Shown in pieces: positions 1 through 8,534 of a stretch of 64,000 nucleotides of DNA. The first letter of the stretch is position 1, and the number at the start of each line of letters is the position of its first letter. Made by a program: the position numbers and the translations under genes. The notes under the pieces were generated by a model that was not told the origin of the DNA, ran no database searches, and worked only from the letters and a program-made list of their open reading frames with translations. The DNA is from Streptomyces sp. HD (GTDB taxonomy: Bacteria; Actinomycetota; Actinomycetes; Streptomycetales; Streptomycetaceae). The stretch is taken from contig NZ_JAQMYP010000006.1 of assembly GCF_028369295.1 (NCBI RefSeq), positions 1 to 64,000 on the forward strand. Reading direction: 5' to 3'.

Positions 1-1490
1 CCACCCGCACCAGCACCCACATACGACGCCAACCGACCCGCCTGACCGGCCAGCCCATCCCCACCACGACCCGACACCACCCACGGCACCACACCACCAG
101 CCGCAAACACCAGCCCAGCGGCACCGTCAGGCTCCGGCTCGGACCCGACCTCGGGCTCAGACGCGACCGGCGACTCTTCCAGCACCACATGCGCATTGGT
201 CCCGCCCATCCCGACGGCGCTCACCCCAGCGATGAGGGGCGCGTCGGGGTCGGGCCATGGGCCGATGGTGTCCTGCACCCGCAGGCGGAGGGCATCGAGG
301 GGGATGTCGGGGTGGGGGGTCTCGAAGTTGAGGCTGGGCGGAAGTTCGCGGTGCTGGAGCGCCAGTACCGTCTTGAGCAGGCCGGCGATTCCGGCCGCGC
401 CCTCCAGATGGCCCACGTTGGTCTTCACCGAGCCGACGCGCAGGGGCTGGTCGAGCGCCCTTCCTTCGCCCAAGGCCGCGCCGAGGGCGGCCGCCTCCAC
501 CGGGTCTCCGACCGGCGTTCCGGTTCCATGGAGTTCGACGTACTGGATGTCATGCGGAGCCGCCCCGGCGTTGCTCAGGGCACGGCGGATCACGTCTTCC
601 TGAGCGCGAGGATCCGGAGCAGTGAGCGTGTTGCCTCCGCCGTCGTTATTGACGGCGCTGCCGCGGATGACGGCGCGGATGGGGTCGCCGTCGGCGAGGG
701 CCCGGTCGAGCGGCTTCAGTACGACGAGGCCTCCGCCCTCGCCGCGGACGTAGCCGTTGGCGCGGGCGTCGAAGGTGTAGCAGCGGCCGTCGGGCGAGAG
801 CGCCCCGAATCGGTGCGGGTACAGGCTGCTCTCCGGGGCGAGTTGCAGGTTGACACCGCCCACGAGGGCGATGTCGCTGTCGCCGCTGCGCAGGCTCTCA
901 CAGGCGAGGTGGAGGGCGACGAGGGAGGACGACTGCGCCGAGTCGAGGGTGAGACTGGGGCCGCGCAGGCCGAGCAGGTACGAGAGCCTGTTGGCGACGA
1001 GTGCGCGGTGGGTTCCGGTGAAGGACTGGTGGGTGACGCTCTCGGGTCCGAGCCCGTGGAGCAGGGTGGCGTAGTCGTCGTGAGCGGCCCCGATGAACAC
1101 GCCGGTGCTGGTGGAAGCGAGGTGTGCGGGGATGATGCGGGAGTCCTCCAGGGCCTCCCAGGCGAGTTCGAGGGCGAGGCGCTGCTGGGGGTCCATGGTG
1201 TCGGCCTCGCGTGGCGCGATACCGAAGAAGCCGGCGTCGAAACGGTCGACTTCGTCGAGGAATCCTCCCCAGCGAGGTGTTTCGTCATCGGAGGCGTTCT
1301 CGACGGACGCGTCGGCGAGCCTCAGCCGGTCGGCGGGAGTGGGACGCACAGCACTGTCTCCGGCACGCAGCAGGCGCCAGAGGACGTCCGGGTTCGGGGC
1401 GCCGGGCAAGCGGCAGGCCAGGCCGATGACGGCGATGGCACGCCGGGGCGCGGCGTTGAGCCCGTACCGAGTGCGTTCTGACTCGCTCAT
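1..1490 (-). CDS. Modular type I polyketide synthase, loading module (KSQ), partial
   Basis: The ORF is open to the left edge, so only about 496 residues are visible. They form one complete ketosynthase domain and the start of the KS-AT linker (PWVVSGR motif). The usual active-site Cys is replaced: the motif reads DSAQSSSL, with Gln at residue 186, while both histidine motifs (HGTGTPVGDP and KTNVGHLEGAAG) are kept. In known modular PKSs this KSQ form does not condense. It decarboxylates malonyl- or methylmalonyl-ACP to make the starter, so this is the first gene of an assembly line; AT, ACP and extension modules should lie left of the window. The KS starts almost at the N-terminus, with no preceding CoA-ligase or ACP. 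The ATG at 1490 follows a GGTGGAG-like site. The PAS-LuxR gene nearby suggests a macrolide/polyene-type cluster, which is inference. Confidence 0.93.
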   Translation of the reverse strand, partial: MSESERTRYGLNAAPRRAIAVIGLACRLPGAPNPDVLWRLLRAGDSAVRPTPADRLRLADASVENASDDETPRWGGFLDEVDRFDAGFFGIAPREADTMDPQQRLALELAWEALEDSRIIPAHLASTSTGVFIGAAHDDYATLLHGLGPESVTHQSFTGTHRALVANRLSYLLGLRGPSLTLDSAQSSSLVALHLACESLRSGDSDIALVGGVNLQLAPESSLYPHRFGALSPDGRCYTFDARANGYVRGEGGGLVVLKPLDRALADGDPIRAVIRGSAVNNDGGGNTLTAPDPRAQEDVIRRALSNAGAAPHDIQYVELHGTGTPVGDPVEAAALGAALGEGRALDQPLRVGSVKTNVGHLEGAAGIAGLLKTVLALQHRELPPSLNFETPHPDIPLDALRLRVQDTIGPWPDPDAPLIAGVSAVGMGGTNAHVVLEESPVASEPEVGSEPEPDGAAGLVFAAGGVVPWVVSGRGGDGLAGQAGRLASYVGAGAG

Positions 1491-1901
1491 TCCACTCCAC
1501 CAGCTTGTTGGCCCAGCCTGTGTGGACCGCAGACGTCGGGTACGGCGTGTGCACGGCATGCGTACGGTGCACGGCGTAGGTGACGGCCGTAGCCGCCCGG
1601 TCATGTGTCAGGCAGCGAATCACGGACCGCCGGGCTCCCCACGCTTTGGGCGCATGGACTAGGGCGGCCCCTAAATTCCCGCTGCCCTGAGGTGCATCAG
1701 GAGTGCAAGGGGATTCTTCGGACGGTGTTTTCGGGAAACGCCCAGACATGACGCGGAGGAGGCCGCCGAGTATTGCGCTCGTCCGGCTTCTCCCGCCTGA
1801 ATGAGCGCAACACCGCTCGGGGGACGGCGGTGACGTGTCCGGGTCCGGGGTCGGCTTACGCGGCGGCGTCCTGGCCCATCCGGAGAAGACGGAGGGAACG
1901 C
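1491..1901. other. Divergent promoter region, PKS gene / small ORF
   Basis: These 411 bp separate the leftward PKS gene from the rightward small ORF. I see no protein-like reading frame here. The region holds a candidate PAS-LuxR operator (listed separately) and a second, weaker half-site around 1671-1682 (GGGAATT on the minus strand). Confidence 0.6.
1730..1745 (+). promoter_or_regulatory. Candidate PimM-type (PAS-LuxR) operator
   Basis: TTCGGGAAACGCCCAG matches 13 of 16 positions of the PimM-family consensus as I remember it (CTVGGGAWWTCCCBAG). It lies between the PKS and the small ORF, and a PAS-LuxR gene is only 1.2 kb away. One such match in GC-rich DNA is suggestive, not proof. Confidence 0.45.
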
Positions 1902-2189
1902 ATGACGAACGCGGAGCTGGCGGACCTGCGCGGCGCACTGGTCAAGCTGCGCGGCAGCCTTGAATCATTGCGGCTGGCCAAGGGCGACTCACCGTACGTC
2001 CGCAGACTGATGAACGATCTCGACCGGTTTCAGTTGGACATGGAGGACGTCTCCGGGTCCGGAGTTCACCTGTCGGCGTTGCATGGCAACAAGAGTGTGC
2101 GGGAGGTCGTCCGGATCAAGGACGGCCCTGATGCGCACCTGTCGTGGCCGGACGCGGACGACGAGGGCATCGGTGGTCACCGCCGCTGA
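1902..2189 (+). CDS. Small conserved-looking hypothetical protein (95 aa)
   Basis: I do not recognise this family. The chosen ATG follows GGAGGGAAC at 1891-1899; upstream in-frame codons translate to a low-complexity Arg-rich stretch that does not look real. The protein is soluble, with no signal peptide or membrane segment. Its first 50 residues look helical and amphipathic (MTNAELADLRGALVKLRGSL onward), and the C-terminus is Asp-rich. It sits between the PKS loading gene and the PAS-LuxR regulator and ends at a shared terminator, so it probably belongs to the polyketide locus. Its function is unknown. Confidence 0.75.
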   Translation: MTNAELADLRGALVKLRGSLESLRLAKGDSPYVRRLMNDLDRFQLDMEDVSGSGVHLSALHGNKSVREVVRIKDGPDAHLSWPDADDEGIGGHRR

Positions 2190-2243
2190 GAGGGTGCGGG
2201 CACGGCCTCGATGGCTCCACCCGGGCCGCCATGGCCATGGAAA

Positions 2244-2279
2244 ACGCCGGACTCCCCGGCGCGGCCAGGAGTCCGGCGT
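2244..2279 (-). terminator. Hairpin terminator between the small ORF and the LuxR gene
   Basis: There is a perfect 12-bp stem (ACGCCGGACTCC / GGAGTCCGGCGT) with a 12-nt loop. On the minus strand it is followed by TTTT, as expected of an intrinsic terminator for the leftward luxR gene. It can also serve the rightward small ORF. Confidence 0.75.
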
Positions 2280-2300
2280 CGACACCGGGTGCAGGGAGGG

Positions 2301-2987
2301 TCACTTCACGAAGTCGGGTACGGCACGGGGCGGCCAGGCGCCGACGGTGAGCACGCCCATCGAGTAGGCGCGGGAGACGAGCGCGGCCCGGTTGGGGGCC
2401 TTGAACCGGCGGAGCATCAGCCCCACGTGGTATTCCACGCCTTGGCGGCTGAGAAAGAGACGTGAGGCCATCTGCACCGTCGAGGCGCCGGTGGCGACGC
2501 CCTCCAGAATGCGGGCATCCAGCGCCGTGAGCATCGGCGTCGGCTTGGCGGGCCCCTCTGCCGCCTCGGCCGACCAGTCCTCCGGGCTCATCAGGACCAC
2601 GACACCGGAAAGGTCGTCCCTCTCTCCCTTCACGGCGATGCCGGTGATCTCCGCCGAGAAGACCCGGTCGTGGCCGCGCATGGCGACCACGCGCTCGACG
2701 AAGCGGCTGCCATGACCGTCGGACAGACGTGTGAAGTGTTTCGGGAGGATGTTGCGCGCGCTCGGATGCAGGACGTCGTAGATGCTGCGTCCGCAGATCT
2801 CCGTCGAGGAGCGGGCGATATGACGGAAGAAGTCGGCGTTCGCCGCTTCTATCTTGAGACCGGGGTCCAGGCTCGCCATGCAGGTGACATGCTGCGGGGC
2901 ACTCGGCCGCCACTCGCCACGACGGACATTGCGCGGGAATTCCAAATGGCCGCCGACCATGGCCGGCCGATTGGCGTGGGGGAGCAT
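2301..2987 (-). CDS. PAS-LuxR transcriptional activator (PimM/AmphRIV/NysRIV type)
   Basis: The N-terminal half is a PAS-like sensor beginning MASLDPGLKIEAANADFF, with GRSIYDVLHPS and RFVERVVAMRG. The C-terminal half is a LuxR helix-turn-helix (LDARILEGVATGAS, MASRLFLSRQGVEYHVGLML). This architecture is that of the pathway activators found in polyene macrolide clusters, where they bind target promoters directly. The ATG at 2987 has GGAGAAG six bases upstream and gives 228 aa. An internal ATG at 2879 (MASLD) gives 192 aa, which is PimM's length but has no Shine-Dalgarno site. A further start at 3014 is possible. It probably activates the PKS and the small ORF. Confidence 0.88.
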   Translation of the reverse strand: MLPHANRPAMVGGHLEFPRNVRRGEWRPSAPQHVTCMASLDPGLKIEAANADFFRHIARSSTEICGRSIYDVLHPSARNILPKHFTRLSDGHGSRFVERVVAMRGHDRVFSAEITGIAVKGERDDLSGVVVLMSPEDWSAEAAEGPAKPTPMLTALDARILEGVATGASTVQMASRLFLSRQGVEYHVGLMLRRFKAPNRAALVSRAYSMGVLTVGAWPPRAVPDFVK

Positions 2988-4152
2988 CGAAGTCTTCTCC
3001 TGAGCGGTCAACACGGAAAATTAGATTCGACAGCGCAGAACAGAAACAGAAGGCCTTGCGATAAATGGTCGATTCATTTCTGCCCCGCTGCCGGCGACAT
3101 TAGGTGGGCCGCATTCCGGTGTCAACGACGACATGGACAGGCGGGGAAACACTGCGGTACCCCCACAGGGTGGGTTCGGTCATCGCGCGTAGAAACGGTT
3201 CGGCAAGGACGGTTCGGTACGGTCACATGCGCACCGGCCGCGCAGCATGCACACCCCGCACCCCAGCGTTGCGACGCCACGGCACCTGAAGGGGGAGCGG
3301 GACGCCCGCAACTTGAGCGCAACCTGCTGAAACGTCACAGACACCGCACCCTGACCAGTATTAATAACGGTTGGATAACGATACCCATCTCTTGGTTTAC
3401 CTCCAAGAGAAGCAGGGAACTTCGCGCGGGCAGCGGCCGTCACGAATCCCTTTTCAACTCCCCGTCCGTTCAAGAGGAGGGAAAAACATTCCATTCTCAC
3501 CCACCCTCCTTCTTTACCCTCTCACGCGAAAGAAAACTGTCCCGCCGTGAGGACACGAGGAAAAGCATGGAAGCACTCTGACTTTCAAGTCTCATACTGA
3601 CCTGACCCGGCCGCCACCGGCGCCCGCACCTGCAAGTGACAGGCGTTGAAGGCCACCACTGATGTTCCGTAACGCGAGATCGGCGTCCGACCGCCCCCCG
3701 TCGGTGCTGGCTTGCCCGCTCCGCGTCGCGGGCCCCGCGGCCCGAGGGGTGCCCGCAGCGCAGGTGGGCCGGCGCCGGCAGGGGCCTGTCGACCGGCGGT
3801 CAGCCGCCGCCAGCAGGTACCGCGTTGCCATTCCGGACAGAACCGGCATCCATGACCACCACCCGGATCCCGTCTCGGAAGATCCGGACCAGGAGTGGGG
3901 CAACCAGCACGGGAGTCAGCACGCCCCCGTCAAACCAACCCGCCCGTCAACCAACCCGAAGTGCGCAACACAGACAGCGCCCGTTCCGCCACCGACCAAG
4001 CCCTCAAATCGGCCCTCGAAGCACCAACATAGGGGCTGCACGCACACCCCGCCCCCGAACTATGTAGTCCCACCACATGTGCCCCTGACCAGCAGATTCC
4101 TACCGTGTGCGAACACCCACCCGTCCCCACCGCACACGAGGAAGTGGCGCAC
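2988..4152. other. Gene-poor 1.16-kb region at the PKS cluster boundary
   Basis: I found no convincing gene here. About 3340-3560 is AT-rich for this genome (for example around 3358-3400) and likely contains promoter elements for the leftward luxR gene. From 3600 to 4150 the DNA is GC-rich and lacks sustained coding character on either strand. There is no recognisable transposase remnant. It probably marks the edge of the polyketide cluster. Confidence 0.5.
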
Positions 4153-5538
4153 ATGGCCCCCGGAACCACCGCTCCCCCACCACCCGCGAACCTCCGTCGC
4201 ATCGTCGCCGCCAGCCTCATCGGCACCACCATCGAGTGGTACGACTTCTTCCTCTACGGCTCCGCCGCCGCCCTTGTCTTCAACAAGCTGTTCTTCCCGG
4301 ACTCCGACCCGCTCGTCGGCACCCTGCTCTCCTTCCTGACGTACGCCGTCGGATTCGCCGCCCGGCCGCTGGGCGCGCTGGTCTTCGGGCACTACGGCGA
4401 CCGGCTCGGCCGTAAGAAGTTGCTGGTGCTGAGTCTGCTGCTGATGGGTGGGGCGACCTTCGCGATCGGGCTGCTCCCGACGCACGCGACCATCGGGGCC
4501 GCCGCGCCCGTACTGCTGACCGTGCTGCGGCTGGTGCAGGGCTTCGCGCTCGGGGGTGAGTGGGGTGGGGCCGTGCTGCTCGTGTCCGAGCACGGGGACG
4601 CGCGGCGGCGCGGCTTCTGGGCCTCGTGGCCGCAGACCGGCGCGCCCGCGGGGCAGTTGTTGGCGACCGGCGTGCTGTCCCTGTTGACGGCACTGCTGTC
4701 GGACGCCGCTTTCGTCAGCTGGGGCTGGCGGATCCCGTTCCTGCTCTCCGGTGTGCTGGTGATCATCGGCTTGTGGATTCGTCTCTCTGTCGATGAATCC
4801 CCTGTCTTTCAGCGGGCGTTGGCGCAGGCCGAGGCCCGCAAGGCGGCGCACAAGGCCGATGCCGAGCGACTGCCGCTGGTCTCCGTGCTGCGCCACCACT
4901 GGCGGGACATCCTGGTGGCGATGGGCGCACGCATGGCGGAGAACATCAGCTACTACGTCATCACCGCGTTCATCCTCGTGTACGCCACCACCTCGGCCGG
5001 CGTCTCCAAGCAGACCGCCCTCAACGCCGTACTCATCGCCTCCGCCGTGCACTTCGCCGTCATCCCGGCGTGGGGCGCGCTGTCCGACCGTGTCGGTCGG
5101 CGTCCCGTCTATCTGCTCGGCGCGGCCGGCGTGGGACTGTGGATGTTCCCGTTCTTCTCGCTCATCGACACCGGCGGCTTCGGCAACCTGCTTCTCGCCG
5201 TGACCGTGGGTCTGGTGCTGCACGGCGCCATGTACGCGCCCCAGGCCGCCTTCTTCTCCGAGATGTTCGCGACCCGGATGCGCTACTCCGGTGCCTCGAT
5301 CGGCGCCCAGTTCGCCTCGGTCGCGGCGGGCGCTCCCGCACCGCTGATCGCCACCGCGCTGCTGTCGGACTACGGCAGCTCCACCCCGATCGCCCTGTAC
5401 GTCATCGCCGCGTCCCTCCTGACGGTGATCGCGGTCGGCGCCGCCAAGGAGACCCGCCACCGGGATCTGGCCGACATCGAGCCGGCCACCGACGCGGAGC
5501 CGGCAACGGCTCGAACGGCCGGTGCGCGCACCCTCTGA
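4153..5538 (+). CDS. MFS transporter, metabolite:H+ symporter (MHS) family
   Basis: This is a 461-aa integral membrane protein with about 12 hydrophobic segments. It opens with the MHS-typical ASLIGTTIEWYDFFLYG and carries the MFS loop motif GDRLGRKK between helices 2 and 3, plus VQGFALGGEWGGAVLL and SWGWRIPFLLS. Members of this family (ShiA, KgtP, ProP) import organic acids, shikimate or osmolytes with protons; the substrate cannot be read here. The ATG at 4153 is chosen because GAGGAAG lies eight bases upstream; an upstream in-frame ATG at 4105 adds 16 poor residues. It converges on a PucR-type regulator and a hydroxybutyrate-dehydrogenase-like gene, so a carboxylic-acid uptake and use locus is plausible. 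Confidence 0.92.
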   Translation: MAPGTTAPPPPANLRRIVAASLIGTTIEWYDFFLYGSAAALVFNKLFFPDSDPLVGTLLSFLTYAVGFAARPLGALVFGHYGDRLGRKKLLVLSLLLMGGATFAIGLLPTHATIGAAAPVLLTVLRLVQGFALGGEWGGAVLLVSEHGDARRRGFWASWPQTGAPAGQLLATGVLSLLTALLSDAAFVSWGWRIPFLLSGVLVIIGLWIRLSVDESPVFQRALAQAEARKAAHKADAERLPLVSVLRHHWRDILVAMGARMAENISYYVITAFILVYATTSAGVSKQTALNAVLIASAVHFAVIPAWGALSDRVGRRPVYLLGAAGVGLWMFPFFSLIDTGGFGNLLLAVTVGLVLHGAMYAPQAAFFSEMFATRMRYSGASIGAQFASVAAGAPAPLIATALLSDYGSSTPIALYVIAASLLTVIAVGAAKETRHRDLADIEPATDAEPATARTAGARTL

Positions 5539-5598
5539 CCATCTGCCCCCTGGCCGCCTCGGGCGAGCCTCAGCAAACGGCTCCCCCCCACCACGACC

Positions 5599-5628
5599 GA
5601 CCCCCGTACGCCCGTGCGTGCGGGGGTC
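5599..5628. terminator. Bidirectional hairpin between transporter and PucR gene
   Basis: A 13-bp stem with one G-T pair (GACCCCCGTACGC / GCGTGCGGGGGTC) closes a 4-nt loop between two convergent genes. It overlaps the last bases of the leftward regulator gene. Confidence 0.7.
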
Positions 5629-7591
5629 AGCGCTGTGCCGGTGCCGACAACCGGTGCAGCCGCAGGGCCAGTTGGATCTCCAGGGTGCGGGCGGGGCTCT
5701 GCCAGTCGTCGCCGAGGAGACGGCCGACGCGCTCCAGACGCTGGGCGACCGTGTTCACATGGACATGCAGTTCGTCCTTGGTGCGGGCCGGGCTCATCCC
5801 GCAGGCGAAGTAGGCGTCGAGCGTGCGCAGCAGGTCGGTGCCGCGCCGTTCGTCGTATGCGACGACCTGGCCGATCGTACGGCCGACGAAGCCGGCGATG
5901 TCCCGGTCCCCGGCCAGCAGCAGTCCCAGGAAGCCGAAGTCCTCGGCAGCGGCGCCGTCCCCGGAGCGGCCGAGCAGTCGCAGGGCGTCCAGGCAGCGCC
6001 GGCCCTCCCCGTAGGCGGCGGCCACGGCGTCGGGGTGGGCGGCCAGGTCCTCGACCGGGGCGGAGGCGCCGACGGTGACCGCCTCGTGGACGGCCGTGCC
6101 GAGATGCCGGGCGGTGCGGCGGGCGAGGGCTGCGGCCGTGTCCGAGGCTTCGAGGGGCAGGAGCAGCACCGTGCCGCCGTCGCGGGCGGCGGCCAGGCCG
6201 TGCCGGGTCGCGGCGAGGTGGGAGGCGGCGGACCACAGGCGTCTGCGGGCGGCCGCCTCCTGGTCGGCGTCGGCCGCGGTGGCGTCGAGGCGGGCGGCGA
6301 GGACGACATGGGTGGCGTCGAGGTCGGCGTCCAGCCGCGAGGCGCGCTCGCGCAGCAGGCGTGGGTCACGGTCGCGGGCGTCGAGCAGATCGTCCAACAG
6401 CTCGCCCCGGACGCGCTGTTCGGCCTCGGCGGCGGAGCGGCGGGCGAGGAGCAGGAGGGAGGTGACCATCGCGGCCCGCTCCAGCGTGCGCTGGTCGACG
6501 GGGTCGAGGCCGGGGTGACCGCGCAGCACCAGTGCGCCGAGCAGTTCGCCGCCCGCGGCCACCGCGGCGATCCAGTCGTCCGCGTGCCGTACCGCGTGGC
6601 CTTCGGCGCGCGAGGCCTCCAGGGCGCCGGCCGGTGCGACCGCGGCCTCCGCGAACTCGACGGTGCCGTCGAGGACTTCGGAGACCGCGGCGGCCACGTC
6701 GTGCACCCCGCCGCCGCGCAGCACGAGTTCGGCGAGCCGGTCGTGCACGTCGGAGGCTCGTTCGATGACTCCGCTGCGGTCCTGGATGATCTCGTTGGCC
6801 CGCTCCAGGTCGGCCAGGGCCGAGCGGGTCTCGGTGAGCAGGTTCGCCGTGTCGATGGCGGCCGCGGCGAGAGCGGCGAAGGAGCCGAGCAGCGCGATCT
6901 GTTCGCGCTCGAAGACCCGGGCCCGCCGGTCCGCCGCGAAGAGGACCCCGATCACATGGTGTCCCAGCATCAGCGGCACCCCGAGGATGGCGACCAGCCC
7001 CTCGTCCCGCACGCCCGCGTCGATGGCGAGCGTGTGCTGGAAGCGGTCGTCCTTGAAGTAGTCGTCGGTGACATAGGGACGGGCGGTCTGCGCGACGAGC
7101 CCGCCGAGGCCCTCCCCCATGCCGAGCCGCAGCTGCTGGAACCGGGCGGCGACCGAGCCCTCGGTCACCCGCATATAGGTGTCGCCCCGGGCCGGGTCGT
7201 TCAGGCTGAGATAGGCGACGTCCGTGCCGAGCAGCGACCGGGCGCGCTGCACGATCGCCTGCAGTACGGAGTCCAGGTCCCGCAGGCCGGCCAGGTCGTG
7301 GGCCGTTTCGAAGAGGGCCGACAGCTCGGCCTCGCGCCTGCGCCGCCCTTCCAGCTCGGAGCGCACCCGCAGCGCGATCAACTTGGCCTGTTCGAGGGCG
7401 ACGATCTGCTCGGTCGGTCTGCCCTCGGCGCGCGCGAGCAGCACCGGCTGCTCGTAGGCGTCGGCGGATGCGCCCCTGGCCAGCAGTTCGAGGAACGGAG
7501 CCTCGGCGCTGCTCAGGGGCGATCTGGCCGCGGCGGCGGAGCGCTCGGCTGGTTGCACGTGATCGCGGGACATGCCCACAGGATTGCTCAT
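5627..7591 (-). CDS. GAF and PucR/CdaR-type helix-turn-helix regulator
   Basis: The protein has 654 aa. After an Ala-rich N-terminus, a GAF domain spans roughly residues 90-260 (ELSALFETAHDLAGLRDLDS through GVLFAADRRARVFEREQIALL) and is followed by a helical linker. The C-terminus is the PucR-type HTH (LLRTLDAYFACGMSPARTKD, then ELHVHVNTVAQRLERV). GAF-PucR proteins sense small molecules and usually act on neighbouring catabolic genes. It lies 79 bp downstream of the SDR gene on the same strand and converges with the transporter, so local control of both is likely. No ligand can be inferred. The ATG at 7591 is used; a second in-frame ATG at 7573 is possible. Confidence 0.88.
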   Translation of the reverse strand: MSNPVGMSRDHVQPAERSAAAARSPLSSAEAPFLELLARGASADAYEQPVLLARAEGRPTEQIVALEQAKLIALRVRSELEGRRRREAELSALFETAHDLAGLRDLDSVLQAIVQRARSLLGTDVAYLSLNDPARGDTYMRVTEGSVAARFQQLRLGMGEGLGGLVAQTARPYVTDDYFKDDRFQHTLAIDAGVRDEGLVAILGVPLMLGHHVIGVLFAADRRARVFEREQIALLGSFAALAAAAIDTANLLTETRSALADLERANEIIQDRSGVIERASDVHDRLAELVLRGGGVHDVAAAVSEVLDGTVEFAEAAVAPAGALEASRAEGHAVRHADDWIAAVAAGGELLGALVLRGHPGLDPVDQRTLERAAMVTSLLLLARRSAAEAEQRVRGELLDDLLDARDRDPRLLRERASRLDADLDATHVVLAARLDATAADADQEAAARRRLWSAASHLAATRHGLAAARDGGTVLLLPLEASDTAAALARRTARHLGTAVHEAVTVGASAPVEDLAAHPDAVAAAYGEGRRCLDALRLLGRSGDGAAAEDFGFLGLLLAGDRDIAGFVGRTIGQVVAYDERRGTDLLRTLDAYFACGMSPARTKDELHVHVNTVAQRLERVGRLLGDDWQSPARTLEIQLALRLHRLSAPAQR

Positions 7592-7670
7592 CGCACCGCC
7601 ACCCCGTCAGCCCTGTGGATAACTCGGGCGTCGGCCGGATGTTCGATCAAGCGTGCATGTCGCGGGCACG

Positions 7671-8480
7671 TCAGTGAGCGGTCCAGCCGCCGTCGAGGAC
7701 CAGCGACGTCCCTGTCACGAAGGATGCCTGCGGGCTGCACAGGTATGCCACGGCCTCCGCGACCTCCTCCGGTTCGATGAGCCGTTTGACCGCGCTGTCC
7801 TGAAGCAGAACCTCGGACAGCACCCGCTCCTCGGGGATGCCGTGTGCCCGGGCCTGGTCGGCGATCTGCTTCTCGACCAGTGGGGTGCGCACATAGGCAG
7901 GGTTCACACAGTTCGAGGTGACTCCATGGGGTGCGCCCTCCAGGGCTGCGGTCTTGGAGAGTCCCTCCAGGCCATGTTTGGCGGCCACATAGGCCGACTT
8001 GAAGGCAGAGGCACGCAGCCCATGTACGGAGGACACATTGACGATCCGGCCCCAGCCCTGCCCATACATATGGGGCAGGGCACCACGGATGAGCCGGAAC
8101 GGCGCCTCCAGCATCACGGTGAGCACCGTGTGGAAGACATCGGGCGGGAAGTCCTCGATGGGACGCACCAGTTGCAGCCCGGCGTTGTTGACCAGGACGT
8201 CCGTGCCTGCGGCGGCGAGTTCGGCGGCCTCCAGATCGGTGAGGTCGAGGACATGCGGCTCGACCGTGCCCGCCAGGGTCCGCGCCCCCTCGGCGAGTGC
8301 CTCCAGGCCCGCGCCGTCCCGGTCGACCGCCCTCACCTTGGCTCCCGCGGCAGCGAGCCGAAGCGCACACGCGCGGCCGATGCCACCTGCGGCACCGGTG
8401 ACAAGGGCAGTGCGGCCACCGAGGTCGAGCGAGGAGGACCGGGTGGAGTCGTGGGCCGGGAGAGCGCTGGGCGGGGTCAT
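7671..8480 (-). CDS. 3-hydroxybutyrate dehydrogenase-like short-chain dehydrogenase
   Basis: This 269-aa Rossmann-fold enzyme has the SDR cofactor motif TGAAGGIG, the NNAG motif (VLVNNAGLQ), and the catalytic Ser and YxxxK (NVSSVHGL, SAYVAAKHG). Its C-terminus, SFVTGTSLVLDGGWTAH, is typical of the family. SVHGLRASAFKSAYVAAKHG and SNCVNPAYVRTPLVEKQI are characteristic of NAD-dependent D-3-hydroxybutyrate dehydrogenases, which oxidise 3-hydroxybutyrate to acetoacetate in ketone-body or PHB use. It is upstream of and probably co-transcribed with the GAF-PucR regulator, and near the MHS transporter. The general SDR assignment is firm; the substrate is inferred from motif similarity. Confidence 0.88.
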   Translation of the reverse strand: MTPPSALPAHDSTRSSSLDLGGRTALVTGAAGGIGRACALRLAAAGAKVRAVDRDGAGLEALAEGARTLAGTVEPHVLDLTDLEAAELAAAGTDVLVNNAGLQLVRPIEDFPPDVFHTVLTVMLEAPFRLIRGALPHMYGQGWGRIVNVSSVHGLRASAFKSAYVAAKHGLEGLSKTAALEGAPHGVTSNCVNPAYVRTPLVEKQIADQARAHGIPEERVLSEVLLQDSAVKRLIEPEEVAEAVAYLCSPQASFVTGTSLVLDGGWTAH

Positions 8481-8534
8481 GGCTCGACCCTAGGCGGCGC
8501 CCTCCCCTGCCCACATATGGTCACAGCCCACAGT

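Noticed and set aside
3592..4104. Possible gene or transposase remnant in the gene-poor region
   Set aside because: Frames on both strands give low-complexity Pro/Arg/Thr peptides, with no DDE or other motif and no inverted-repeat ends.
5522..7780. Plus-strand frame opposite the PucR-type regulator
   Set aside because: It shadows the GAF and HTH domains; the composition is Gly/Arg/Gln-rich without domains.
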